A program made the translations under genes and the position numbers. 20,950 bases of DNA from a virus: IMG/VR virus record IMGVR_UViG_3300002917_000010, positions 1 to 20,950 of that record; one strand, written 5' to 3'. The stretch's first letter is position 1. Each line of letters begins with the position of its first letter. Below, in pieces: positions 1 through 6,096 of this stretch. Under the pieces are notes generated by a model. It made no database searches and was not told the DNA's origin. It saw only the letters and a list, made by a program, of their open reading frames with translations.

Positions 1-155
1 AGGTTAATTCCGTACTGAGTTAAAAGAGTCCCACCGCCGATGGTGGAACCGTTCGGAAGGCTCTTGTCGTTTGAGATGACGTTGAACATCGGCTCGGACG
101 GAATGTCCTCGAACGGACTCACCATCCAGTGAACGAACTTCGCCCGGCCGCTCAT
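1..155 (-). CDS. Hypothetical protein, partial (N-terminal 51 residues)
   Basis: Reading leftward from an ATG at 155 there is an open frame to the window edge. It begins MSGRAKFVHWMVSPFED and is cut by the edge. A strong ribosome site (GGAAGGGG) lies just upstream, inside the end of the preceding gene, and the start overlaps that gene's stop as ATGA, so the two are translationally coupled. The sequence looks richer in G+C than the neighbouring small genes. I recognise no family. It is the last visible member of a leftward cluster of small phage genes. Confidence 0.6.
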   Translation of the reverse strand, partial: MSGRAKFVHWMVSPFEDIPSEPMFNVISNDKSLPNGSTIGGGTLLTQYGIN

Positions 156-322
156 GATGGCACCCCTTCCATAATCCAAGTTACTGGACTATCATTTTTT
201 TGCTTGGCCATTAAATCATGGGCTTCAGAACGACTTCCGGCCCAGACGCTTTCTGTCCAACATTCTCCGTCTTCTTCACTCGTTACTAAAAATTTGTAAG
301 GTTTCCATGTTTTTGTTTTCAT
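152..322 (-). CDS. Small hypothetical protein (56 aa)
   Basis: This 56-residue protein begins MKTKTWKPYKFLVTSEEDGE and ends with MEGVPS. The start is an ATG at 322 with a strong GGAGGTGG ribosome site. It overlaps the upstream gene's stop by four bases (ATGA) and its own stop overlaps the next start the same way, so three genes are chained by ATGA junctions. The product is rich in Trp, Glu and Lys and has no signal peptide or membrane segment. The chaining and ribosome site are the best evidence that this short frame is real. Function is unknown. Confidence 0.6.
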   Translation of the reverse strand: MKTKTWKPYKFLVTSEEDGECWTESVWAGSRSEAHDLMAKQKNDSPVTWIMEGVPS

Positions 323-519
323 GACACCACCTCCATTTTCACGTTACGTGGAATTTCAAGAACGCGGTCCGTGTCAATGCCTAATTCAATGGCGAAGGCG
401 AGCAGGCCGGTATCAGAGACGATATGCTTTAAGGCGTCTACAAGCACGTGCTCTTGATTGCGTGGATTGTGTTTGCGGAATTCTTCGAGGATGGCGTTGA
501 TGATTTTTGATCGGTTCAT
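319..519 (-). CDS. Small hypothetical protein (66 aa)
   Basis: This 66-residue frame starts MNRSKIINAILEEFRKHNPR. The ATG at 519 follows a clear AGGAGGAA ribosome site. The protein looks mostly helical (residues 5-45 are amphipathic), is mixed in charge, and has no cysteine pairs or membrane span. Its stop overlaps the next gene's start as ATGA. The helical N-terminus could be a small DNA-binding or adaptor module, but no motif is firm enough to assign a role. It belongs to the leftward accessory cluster. Confidence 0.6.
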   Translation of the reverse strand: MNRSKIINAILEEFRKHNPRNQEHVLVDALKHIVSDTGLLAFAIELGIDTDRVLEIPRNVKMEVVS

Positions 520-537
520 AATGGTTCCTCCTAATAT

Positions 538-774
538 CTAACCACGATAATAAATGGCGTCCATAAGCTTGCATCGAACACAGTTATCGCCACGCTCTTG
601 ACAGGTCGATTCAATCACGTCCAACGCGGCTTTCATGGCTTCCATCGATTTTTCATAAGAATTAACGGCATGGGCGACGAAGGCCGCTTCATGAGAATCA
701 AGGCTCAATTGATGTGCAATCTTACTGATCGTTTCTTCGTTTGTGTCGAAGGATACTTCTGTCATTGTTTTCAT
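538..774 (-). CDS. Small hypothetical protein with C-terminal cysteines (78 aa)
   Basis: The 78-residue product begins MKTMTEVSFDTNEETISKIA. The start at 774 is backed by a purine-rich GGGAGGGAGGAA ribosome site. An internal Met4 could be an alternative start. The body looks helical, and three cysteines cluster near the C-terminus (residues 58, 65 and 68, with a CVRC pair), which could bind metal but is too sparse for a standard zinc ribbon. No signal peptide or membrane helix is visible. It lies between other leftward small genes with gaps of 18 and 71 nt, so it is probably co-transcribed. Function is unknown. Confidence 0.55.
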   Translation of the reverse strand: MKTMTEVSFDTNEETISKIAHQLSLDSHEAAFVAHAVNSYEKSMEAMKAALDVIESTCQERGDNCVRCKLMDAIYYRG

Positions 775-845
775 ATTGTTCCTCCCTCCCTCTTTCTTTC
801 ATACTATTATTCTACATCATGAAGTAGGTGTTGTTAAGGGTTATT

Positions 846-1001
846 TTACTCACTATATTCAGAGATCTCTTCATTTACTTCGTTTCCTAAGCGTTCTAAT
901 TTCATGTCGAAAACAATGCAATAATCAATGATGGCTTTTAGAGTCTTTCGAAAACTCTCCAGTTCATCCAGTCTCTGCTCCAATGCTTCCAGATCTTTCA
1001 T
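846..1001 (-). CDS. Small coiled-coil hypothetical protein (51 aa)
   Basis: A 51-residue frame begins MKDLEALEQRLDELESFRKT. Leucines spaced three and four apart in the first 25 residues give a short coiled-coil pattern (L4, L7, L11, L14), suggesting a dimerising helix. The ATG at 1001 abuts the previous gene's TAA (TAAATG), and the AGGAG ribosome site is embedded in the end of that gene. This tight coupling is the main evidence for the gene. No enzymatic motif is present. Confidence 0.55.
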   Translation of the reverse strand: MKDLEALEQRLDELESFRKTLKAIIDYCIVFDMKLERLGNEVNEEISEYSE

Positions 1002-1184
1002 TTATCTCCTAACACAAACTTGAAAACTCAAGATTAAAAGATCTCGATTCGCTCGAACTGGATCGGCTGTTATCATGTCGCAGTAAGCGATGGCTCTTTT
1101 TCCATCGATGATTGTCGGTGTCACAAGAATGTCTATTTCTTCGCCGAATTTAATCAGGTTCTCTTGTTCCTTGGGGCTCATCAT
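1002..1184 (-). CDS. Small hypothetical protein (60 aa)
   Basis: The frame stays open from 1337, but the likely start is the ATG at 1184, one base after the stop of the upstream zinc-ribbon gene. That gives a 60-residue product beginning MMSPKEQENLIKFGEEIDIL. Starting further upstream would overlap about half of the zinc-ribbon gene. Residues 15-30 contain a beta-like stretch (DILVTPTIIDGKRA). No catalytic residues or metal site can be identified. It is bracketed by tightly coupled genes. Function unknown. Confidence 0.5.
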   Translation of the reverse strand: MMSPKEQENLIKFGEEIDILVTPTIIDGKRAIAYCDMITADPVRANRDLLILSFQVCVRR

Positions 1185-1185
1185 G

Positions 1186-1392
1186 TCAGTTCTTTTTATT
1201 CGTTGGGACAATGACTCTTGGGTCATTACAAACGCAGGTAGGCTCAGTGACTTTTTTTTTATTCCAATTGTATGAGCCGCATTTCGGACATTTCTTAGGA
1301 TCACCATCAATAATTCTCGGCAACCAAATGTATTCACACTTTTTGCATACCTTCGCCGTCACAGTAACGATCTCGTCTTTTTCCATTTCCAT
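1186..1392 (-). CDS. Zinc-ribbon hypothetical protein (68 aa)
   Basis: With an ATG at 1392 the protein starts MEMEKDEIVTVTAKVCKKCE and carries two CxxC knuckles (CKKC near residue 16 and CPKC near residue 35), about 16 residues apart. This is a typical zinc ribbon. Such ribbons bind zinc and often contact nucleic acid or protein; the partner here is unknown. A longer frame starts at 1479, but the added N-terminus looks non-coding. A candidate promoter ends eight bases before the 1392 ATG, which would make the message nearly leaderless. It is the first gene of the leftward cluster. Confidence 0.6.
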   Translation of the reverse strand: MEMEKDEIVTVTAKVCKKCEYIWLPRIIDGDPKKCPKCGSYNWNKKKVTEPTCVCNDPRVIVPTNKKN

Positions 1393-1399
1393 AATTATT

Positions 1400-1428
1400 A
1401 CTCTACATCTTGATGCGGATCTTATCAA
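1400..1428 (-). promoter_or_regulatory. Candidate leftward sigma70-type promoter
   Basis: On the minus strand TTGATA (1428-1423), a 17-nt spacer and TAGAGT (1405-1400) form a plausible promoter facing the leftward cluster. The predicted transcription start would fall almost on the zinc-ribbon ATG. Only the two hexamers support it. Confidence 0.3.
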
Positions 1429-1531
1429 ATTGTTTAGAGTTATTTTTTTGGAAAAGGCGTGGATCAATCTGGGCTCCATGATTCAGCTGATTTGACATCA
1501 TCATCGCGTTGTTCTATCCTTCACTCAGATG

Positions 1532-1623
1532 ACTGGGACAGCGCGTCCCCAGTTTCCTGCCGTAGGTCGCTAAGTTGCTCGCTACGTTGTAGCTCAACTG
1601 ACTGCACGGTAGAAAGATACCGT
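1532..1623. other. Cluster of consecutive hairpins upstream of the terminase
   Basis: Four stem-loops follow one another: ACTGGGAC/GTCCCCAGT (1532-1553, one bulge), CGTAG/CTACG (1561-1586), GTTG/CAAC (about 1586-1598) and ACGGTA/TACCGT (1606-1623, perfect, loop GAAAGA). They lie in a GC-rich island inside an AT-rich gap. They could be a structured RNA, a packaging or protein-binding site, or chance. A tRNA was considered and does not fit. Confidence 0.4.
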
Positions 1624-1791
1624 GATGGCCGGCAAGATCATCGATGCACAACTCAGGCTCCGCGACCTCGGAACTCTATTGGTTTCCCATAACCATTAGA
1701 ACAGTTTTAAAAAAAAATCATTTCCCACCTTATCTATCTGATTTTTTCCTTCTTGGAAGTTTATTTTTCCTATCGTTCTTTTTATCATCCA

Positions 1792-1820
1792 TTGACTTCT
1801 TTAAATAGAAAACTTAAACT
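1792..1820 (+). promoter_or_regulatory. Candidate rightward sigma70-type promoter for the terminase block
   Basis: TTGACT (1792-1797) and TAAACT (1815-1820) are separated by 17 nt in AT-rich DNA about 50 nt upstream of the small-terminase ATG. The -35 box is close to consensus, the -10 box moderate. No other strong promoter-like pair was seen in this gap for the rightward genes. Confidence 0.4.
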
Positions 1821-1870
1821 TCTAAGATGGTTTTTTTATTCTTAAATCTCATCATTGATCCTTCTTCTAT

Positions 1871-2344
1871 ATGCCCGCCAGAATCGCCCTCGATCTTAAA
1901 ACCGGATTCTTAGAATCTGCCTCCGATTCCTTCGTCACTTTCTCTGCCGCTGAAAAAGTGAGAGCAATCCAGATGGCTGAAGAAATGGTCGCGCGCGGTG
2001 AAATGCCTCGCGTCTCTTATATCTGCAAAGCACTCGATGTCGATATCGATACCTTCACCAGACATAGAAGAATGGACCCACTCCTTAAAAAAGAATGGGA
2101 AAGAGTCATCGATCTAATGGAAGAAAAAATCGTCGGCGTGATGGTCGCTAGAGGTCAGCAAGCCAATGGTTTCATGGATCGCATCGCTTGGCTGAGAGCC
2201 TATCGCCCACACAGATGGAATCCTGATAGGCAGATTCAACTCCAGGCTGATATCAGGGTCACGCAAAATATTGTTGAGGGAATTAATGGCAAGAATGATG
2301 CAATAGAAGCCGAAATAGTGCCGAATTCTGAAGAAAACAGTTGA
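1871..2344 (+). CDS. Probable terminase small subunit (157 aa)
   Basis: The first gene of the rightward block starts at ATG 1871 and has no evident ribosome site, so translation may depend on a short leader. Residues about 25-75 look like a helix-turn-helix region, including the segment SYICKALDVDIDTFTRHRR. A helical segment follows. The motif AYRPHRWNP (110-118) resembles the arginine/tryptophan segment near the end of the oligomerising core in many phage small terminases. Such proteins recognise the viral packaging site and recruit the large terminase. The assignment rests on this pattern, on size (small subunits are commonly 140-180 aa) and on the large terminase lying 1.4 kb downstream. 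A general phage DNA-binding protein is the alternative. Confidence 0.6.
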   Translation: MPARIALDLKTGFLESASDSFVTFSAAEKVRAIQMAEEMVARGEMPRVSYICKALDVDIDTFTRHRRMDPLLKKEWERVIDLMEEKIVGVMVARGQQANGFMDRIAWLRAYRPHRWNPDRQIQLQADIRVTQNIVEGINGKNDAIEAEIVPNSEENS

Positions 2345-2350
2345 TAACTG

Positions 2351-2391
2351 GCACTCTTAGCAAACAATTAGATATCAATCTGTTTGAGTGC
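2351..2391 (+). other. Imperfect hairpin downstream of the small terminase
   Basis: CAAACA (2361-2366) pairs with TGTTTG (2381-2386). GCACT (2351-2355) extends the stem with AGTGC (2387-2391) across a five-base bulge. There is no following T-run, so it is not an ordinary intrinsic terminator. It may be a message-stability or regulatory structure in the 168-nt gap before the next gene. Confidence 0.35.
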
Positions 2392-2512
2392 TTGGATAAC
2401 AGTTACATAGTGCATAATATCACAGCATCTCTATTTCGCTAGAATATCAATTGCTTCCAGTTAGTTGAATACTGCATACGATAGATTATCAGAAGTAAAT
2501 CCAGGAGATCGA

Positions 2513-2800
2513 TTGAAAGCTATCACTCGCAATCCTAAGCAACATGTCTGCCATCCGGCTGGAAAAAACCCCACCCCCACCCCTCTAATCATAACTAAGC
2601 CCCTAACCCGACTGCAGAAAACAAAAAAGGGTTTGAGTGCTGAGCTTGAAGAAAAGTTGAAAGAAATAAATGAAAGGATAAAGAGATTGGAAGATCAGCA
2701 AAGAGAGACTGCTTCTAAAATTTACTGGAACAAATGTATGAGATGTCGAGACGGATTAATTACTGGTGCATGGACGGCGCGTTTTGGTAGCCAGAGTTAA
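2513..2800 (+). CDS. Hypothetical protein with central coiled coil (95 aa)
   Basis: The frame is open from TTG 2465, but TTG 2513 has the better ribosome site (AGGAG five bases upstream), so I chose it. The N-terminal third is basic and proline/threonine-rich (a PTPTPL run), followed by a charged coiled-coil stretch (LEEKLKEINERIKRLEDQQRE). A CMRC cysteine pair lies near the C-terminus, too little for a full zinc site. No family is recognised. It opens a run of small genes between the two terminase subunits and is followed four bases later by the next ATG. Confidence 0.5.
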   Translation: MKAITRNPKQHVCHPAGKNPTPTPLIITKPLTRLQKTKKGLSAELEEKLKEINERIKRLEDQQRETASKIYWNKCMRCRDGLITGAWTARFGSQS

Positions 2801-2804
2801 TTTT

Positions 2805-2987
2805 ATGATAGAGATTGGCGACAATCTTTATCTTCCTGGAGGCAATCATAAAACCACCGTTATTTTTGTTGGGAACGAATATGCGATCAGTCGGTGTTGT
2901 CATGGTGATGAATTTATTTGGGAATTAGATCAAGAGCAAGAGGTAAAGCAAATTGTTGAAGTTGACAAAAAATTTGAGTACGAATGA
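2805..2987 (+). CDS. Small hypothetical protein (60 aa)
   Basis: The ATG at 2805, four bases after the previous stop, gives a 60-residue acidic protein beginning MIEIGDNLYLPGGNHKTTVI. The frame extends upstream to 2766, but that would overlap the previous gene and adds an unlikely basic leader. The N-terminal half looks like short beta strands, including a GNEYAISRC segment, and the C-terminus is a charged helix rich in Glu and Lys. It may be a small barrel-like domain. No motif assigns a function. Confidence 0.5.
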   Translation: MIEIGDNLYLPGGNHKTTVIFVGNEYAISRCCHGDEFIWELDQEQEVKQIVEVDKKFEYE

Positions 2988-3004
2988 AATAGAGGAGTTG
3001 ATGA

Positions 3005-3232
3005 ATGGAAAAAGTTAATGATGGAGGGCCGGCATTTCCAATTGATTCGTTACAGGGGATGTCTCTTCGTGATTGGTTTGCTGGAAATGAAAGAAGTTAT
3101 CCAAGTGTTACATGGTGTTTAAAACAACCTGATTTTGATAGTGGAAAGCCTTCTGAACTTGGAAAAGAATTAATGGCTAGATGGCGATATGAGATAGCTG
3201 ACACTATGCTTGTTGAGAGGAATTTAACATGA
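3005..3232 (+). CDS. Conserved small phage protein of the GGPAFP...GMSLRDWFA type (75 aa)
   Basis: The ATG at 3005 follows an AGGAG ribosome site. The 75-residue product has a layout I recognise from many phage genomes: an N-terminal NDGGPAFP segment, a central GMSLRDWFAG motif and a C-terminal helix ending in an ADTML-like segment. Proteins of this type are widespread small phage proteins without an established biochemical role. The family resemblance is from memory of the motif, not a search. Its stop TGA lies directly before the next start. Confidence 0.65.
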   Translation: MEKVNDGGPAFPIDSLQGMSLRDWFAGNERSYPSVTWCLKQPDFDSGKPSELGKELMARWRYEIADTMLVERNLT

Positions 3233-3358
3233 ATGGATAAGTGTAAAGCCTACGATGTTTGGGGTGAATATTTCAATGAAGACGACACAGGGGACGATGA
3301 GCCAGGAGATCAATCGATCTCAGGCGAAGAAGATTCGGCAGAAGAAGACGATGGATAA
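3233..3358 (+). CDS. Small acidic hypothetical protein (41 aa)
   Basis: A 41-codon frame starts at ATG 3233, one base after the preceding stop, and reads MDKCKAYDVWGEYFNEDD before a strongly acidic tail (Asp/Glu-rich, ending EEDDG). An AGAGGA sequence lies about 13 bases upstream. A competing frame (3255-3506) overlaps most of it. I prefer the tandem reading of this gene plus the 3351 gene, because the two join by an eight-base overlap (ATGGATAA) and both look protein-like. Acidic small phage proteins sometimes mimic DNA, but that is only a possibility here. Confidence 0.4.
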   Translation: MDKCKAYDVWGEYFNEDDTGDDEPGDQSISGEEDSAEEDDG

Positions 3359-3506
3359 GCAACGGGCGCATTATGAATTTTGCGTTTACCGGAACCGCGT
3401 ATTAAGTCGATGTCCGGTATGCTCAGGATGGGTGAACAACAAGCCGACGAAAACGGTGCTGACATTTTTCCATGGGAATCCAAAAAGGAGAAATGGTTGG
3501 TGGTAA
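3351..3506 (+). CDS. Small basic protein with CxxC (51 aa)
   Basis: From ATG 3351 the product starts MDKQRAHYEFCVYRNRVLSR and contains a CPVC knuckle around residue 22 and a further Cys at 11, ending in an aromatic/basic tail (KRRNGWW). It may bind metal through CPVC with another residue, but no full zinc ribbon is present. The same frame is open upstream to 3255; starting there would overlap almost the whole acidic gene at 3233. It sits among small genes between the terminase subunits. Function unknown. Confidence 0.45.
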   Translation: MDKQRAHYEFCVYRNRVLSRCPVCSGWVNNKPTKTVLTFFHGNPKRRNGWW

Positions 3507-3515
3507 AAATAATAA

Positions 3516-3764
3516 ATGGAAAGCATTGAAGATGATGGAAAGTCTATTGTTGCTAAGCCGGGTATTCGTGTCATTCATATGTGGGAATCAATGAACTTTA
3601 TACGTGGAACAATTGTACGTGATTTCGGTAGTTTTGCTTATGTCAAATGGGATGATCCAAAATATGGCCAAACCTCCGAAGATTACAAAGTTATTTTTCC
3701 AGAAGAACTATTAACAGAAGAAATGGAACAAAAGTTACGTGGGTCATCGACCCGTGGATCATGA
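3516..3764 (+). CDS. Hypothetical small beta-rich protein (82 aa)
   Basis: The 82-residue frame starts MESIEDDGKSIVAKPGIRVI. The middle (about residues 15-60) alternates strands and turns with a VKWDD segment, suggesting an SH3-like small barrel, and the C-terminus is a charged helix. No catalytic residues are visible. Its TGA overlaps the ATG of the large terminase as ATGA, so the two are translationally coupled and it may act in packaging or simply set terminase expression. No family was recognised. Confidence 0.55.
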   Translation: MESIEDDGKSIVAKPGIRVIHMWESMNFIRGTIVRDFGSFAYVKWDDPKYGQTSEDYKVIFPEELLTEEMEQKLRGSSTRGS

Positions 3765-5257
3765 TCACGATAGACGACGAGAGCGTACAGGCCACTCAAG
3801 CTCAGGTAAATGAGATTATATTTCGTTGCAAGGAAGATTTAAAATTTCTCTGCAAGATGATATTGGGGTACAAGGACTGGTCGGCGAACCCGGAGTTGCA
3901 TCGTGCGATTGCGATGCACATAAGGAAGCCGTCCAAGTATAAATTGTTTCTATTGCCACGGGACCATCTGAAGAGTTCTATCATCACCAAGGGCGGTGCC
4001 ATTATGCGCTTGTGCAAATATCCGAACATTCGGATATTAATTGCCAACAACACATGGGACAATGCGCGTAAATTTTTGGGTTCGATCACAAAATATTTAA
4101 TGCAGGGCCAGGAGCTTCCCAAATTTTTCGGGACATTCGAATCCAAGCAATGGAATCAAGATGAGATCACGATCAAGCAGAGAAAGGTGATCTTGGACGC
4201 GCCGACGATAGCGACCACGGGATTGGAAAAAGAGCAGACTTCACAGCATTACGATCTTATTATTGCAGACGATCTGGTGGCGCGGGAAAATGTCCAAACA
4301 TCGGAACAGCGGGCGAAAGTCAAAGACTACATCAACTCGCTCATTGCTTTATTGGAGCCAAACGGGGAACTTTGGGTTGTGGGAACTCGCTGGAGCCAAG
4401 ACGACGCGTATGGGGATCTTCTCGAAGAAGGGATCTGGGATCCCCTCATTCGCAGCGCCTATACGGACGAGACGAGATCCGCTCCGATCTTCCCTGAGAA
4501 GTTTACTCTTGAAAAATTACAATTTCTGCGAAATAAGCTGGGCCCGACACTCTTTTCCTGTTGGTTCGTTAATGATCCCATCTCCCAGGAAGCAGCTGAT
4601 TTCAAAAAAGAATGGGTGAGATACTACCAGCTGGGCACGCCGCACCCCGATAATTTGTATTTGGCTATTGATCCAGCTCATTCGCTGGGCCGGGATGCGG
4701 ACCCGACGGCCATGACCGTGGCCGGCAAGTTTTCCACAGGTGTGATTAGAGTGGTTGATTACTTTCGAAAGAAGGTGGTTCCGTCTGAATTAATCGATGC
4801 GCTTTTTACGCTGGTTAAGAAATGGGGGCTTCGCAGAATTGGAATTGAGTCGTGGGCTTTTCAGAAAACGTTGAAGTATGAGATTGAGAGGAAACAGAAA
4901 GAGAACGGGATTTATTTCTCAATTGACGAGTTGACCATGGGCCGGGGTCAATATATGGAGCCAACCCGGAATAAGGAATCCCGGATCAGGTCCTTGCAGC
5001 CTTTGTTTGAGCAAGGCTTAATCGAGCTCCGGCCCGACATGACCGATTTAGTGGACGAGCTCTTGGCATTTCCGCGTGGCAAGCATGACGATCTGATCGA
5101 TTGCTTGTCCAGAACGACGAACTTTTTAATTCCGAGTCTGGGGACCCAGCCGAAGGCTGATGAGAAATATATGAGCATGGATTGGTGGGTTAAAAATCAT
5201 TTGCCGGCGGCGCCGACCGGCAATATTTATGAGCGCTACATGGCGGATCTGAGATAG
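3761..5257 (+). CDS. terL: Terminase large subunit, ATPase-nuclease (498 aa)
   Basis: This is the motor that pumps DNA into the prohead through the portal and cuts the concatemer. The N-terminal ATPase has a P-loop-position motif LPRDHLKSS (65-73), a Walker B YDLIIADD (164-171, D170/D171) and a coupling motif GTRW (208-211). The C-terminal nuclease of RNase H fold shows AIDPAHS (D304), GIES (E363) and KHDDLID (D443/D444, D447), the expected acidic triad. The P-loop lacks the usual glycines (LPRDHLKSS instead of PRGHGKS-like), though such deviant Walker A motifs occur in large terminases. Length fits the family (about 450-600 aa). The start overlaps the previous stop as ATGA. Confidence 0.95.
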   Translation: MITIDDESVQATQAQVNEIIFRCKEDLKFLCKMILGYKDWSANPELHRAIAMHIRKPSKYKLFLLPRDHLKSSIITKGGAIMRLCKYPNIRILIANNTWDNARKFLGSITKYLMQGQELPKFFGTFESKQWNQDEITIKQRKVILDAPTIATTGLEKEQTSQHYDLIIADDLVARENVQTSEQRAKVKDYINSLIALLEPNGELWVVGTRWSQDDAYGDLLEEGIWDPLIRSAYTDETRSAPIFPEKFTLEKLQFLRNKLGPTLFSCWFVNDPISQEAADFKKEWVRYYQLGTPHPDNLYLAIDPAHSLGRDADPTAMTVAGKFSTGVIRVVDYFRKKVVPSELIDALFTLVKKWGLRRIGIESWAFQKTLKYEIERKQKENGIYFSIDELTMGRGQYMEPTRNKESRIRSLQPLFEQGLIELRPDMTDLVDELLAFPRGKHDDLIDCLSRTTNFLIPSLGTQPKADEKYMSMDWWVKNHLPAAPTGNIYERYMADLR

Positions 5258-5286
5258 AATCCAATCCGATGCAGTGATTTCTCACA

Positions 5287-5487
5287 ATGTCCAAAATACA
5301 TTTTAACATTCTATATTCCGGCGGTGAGTGGATTATTCAAGCGGTGGGCACATTCATTGATAAAAATGGAGAGCGTAAGCAATGCGCGACGCACCCGGAC
5401 CAAAGCCCTATAAAATCAGCTTCTTGGCTCAGACAAAAAAAGAAAGAGCATAGGTCGGCGTTGAAGTTATTTATGAGAAATCAATAA
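5287..5487 (+). CDS. Small basic hypothetical protein (66 aa)
   Basis: ATG 5287 gives a 66-residue product beginning MSKIHFNILYSGGEWIIQAV. The first half looks like a beta hairpin pair; the second is basic with a KKKEHRSALK helix that could contact nucleic acid. No clear ribosome site precedes it. Its TAA overlaps the next ATG (TAATG), indicating re-initiation coupling. No family recognised; it follows the large terminase by 29 nt. Confidence 0.5.
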   Translation: MSKIHFNILYSGGEWIIQAVGTFIDKNGERKQCATHPDQSPIKSASWLRQKKKEHRSALKLFMRNQ

Positions 5488-5759
5488 TGAATGAGCAATC
5501 TTCGGTGATAGACAGGTTGGGTGAAAAAATTTTCCTTTCTCACATAGTGCAAGAAAAAATTTACTACAAAATTACAAGCAAAGTAAGCGATTTTGTTTCC
5601 TATAAACTGATCTATGAGGTGAAAGAAAAATTCAGTGATAAAGTGAAAGACAAAGTTTCTTTAAAAGTTGCTTCCAAAGTTTTAGACAAAGCAAAAAAGG
5701 AAATTTACGGAAAAGTTCAGTTGCTTGCTGGTGATTGGGAATTCCCTATAAAGATTTAA
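5487..5759 (+). CDS. Lysine-rich tetrad-repeat helical protein (90 aa)
   Basis: The 90-residue product contains an exact four-residue periodicity. Residues 25, 29, 33 and every fourth position to 77 are hydrophobic (mostly Val, also Ile, Leu, Phe, Ala). The residue before each is Lys in 11 of 14 repeats, as in SDKVKDKVSLKVASKV. A four-residue period places the hydrophobic stripe on a slowly turning face of an alpha helix, unlike a seven-residue coiled coil. Such repeats occur in amphipathic or desiccation-type (LEA-like) helices; which role applies here is unknown. The start overlaps the previous stop (TAATG), and a GAGAA site lies upstream. It sits between the large terminase and the terminator. 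Confidence 0.6.
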   Translation: MNEQSSVIDRLGEKIFLSHIVQEKIYYKITSKVSDFVSYKLIYEVKEKFSDKVKDKVSLKVASKVLDKAKKEIYGKVQLLAGDWEFPIKI

Positions 5760-5761
5760 AA

Positions 5762-5962
5762 ATGATTGACATTACCGTCATAGGAATTAAATCCATGAAG
5801 AACGTGACACAAGACAATCTTCTTTCAGAACTTCACAATTATCTTGACAGGACAAAATTTTTCGGTACAATAAACCTCAAATACGAAGCGGGTGTTCTTA
5901 AGTACGTGAAATGCGAAGAAACATTCACCGTGGATAGTTTGATTCAACATTTGAGTCAGTGA
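5762..5962 (+). CDS. Small hypothetical protein (66 aa)
   Basis: ATG 5762, two bases after the previous stop, gives a 66-residue protein starting MIDITVIGIKSMKNVTQDNL. An upstream TTG at 5735 would overlap the preceding gene and is less likely. The pattern of strand, helix (about 15-32), strand and strand suggests a small alpha/beta fold. There is no signal peptide or metal site. It is the last gene before the terminator at 6050 and is probably co-transcribed with the terminase genes. Function unknown. Confidence 0.5.
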   Translation: MIDITVIGIKSMKNVTQDNLLSELHNYLDRTKFFGTINLKYEAGVLKYVKCEETFTVDSLIQHLSQ

Positions 5963-6049
5963 CTTTTGAATTCGTAAGGGAACAACGAATAGGTTTCGCT
6001 GGTTTCCTATAAAAAGCCAGACCATATTTTACGCTGTCGGAATGACTGA

Positions 6050-6090
6050 GGCGGAGTCCCTAAAGGAAAATGGGACTTCCGCCTTTTTTT
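6050..6090 (+). terminator. Strong intrinsic terminator between terminase block and portal
   Basis: GGCGGAGTCCC (6050-6060) pairs with GGGACTTCCGCC (6072-6083), a GC-rich stem with one imperfection and a loop of about 11 nt, followed directly by a run of seven T. This is a textbook rho-independent terminator for rightward transcription, about 90 nt after the preceding gene and 31 nt before the portal ATG. Confidence 0.85.
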
Positions 6091-6096
6091 GGAGAA

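Larger units (their letters stand above)
1480..1870. other. Divergent intergenic region with no convincing gene
   Basis: About 390 bases separate the leftward cluster from the rightward small-terminase gene. The left half (about 1500-1690) is GC-rich and contains several hairpins. The right half (1700-1870) is AT-rich with T-runs and a candidate rightward promoter. A 77-codon frame at 1459-1692 looks non-coding: it is serine/cysteine-rich and low in complexity. The frame beginning at ATG 1529 is open to 1699 except for a TAA at 1571 and a TAG at 1610, so it could be a decayed gene. The position beside the terminase makes a packaging site possible, but nothing here proves one. Confidence 0.5.

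Noticed and set aside
1560-1680. tRNA-like sequence (GTAGCTCAACTG near 1590)
   Set aside because: No matching D-stem, acceptor stem or T-arm could be drawn.
1459-1692. Protein-coding frame of 77 codons
   Set aside because: The composition (Ser, Cys, Arg and Asp-rich, no hydrophobic core) looks like the translation of a non-coding GC island; no ribosome site.
2392-2420. Promoter TTGGAT-N17-TAATAT before the 2513 gene
   Set aside because: Both boxes are poor matches and the downstream genes can be transcribed from the promoter at 1792.
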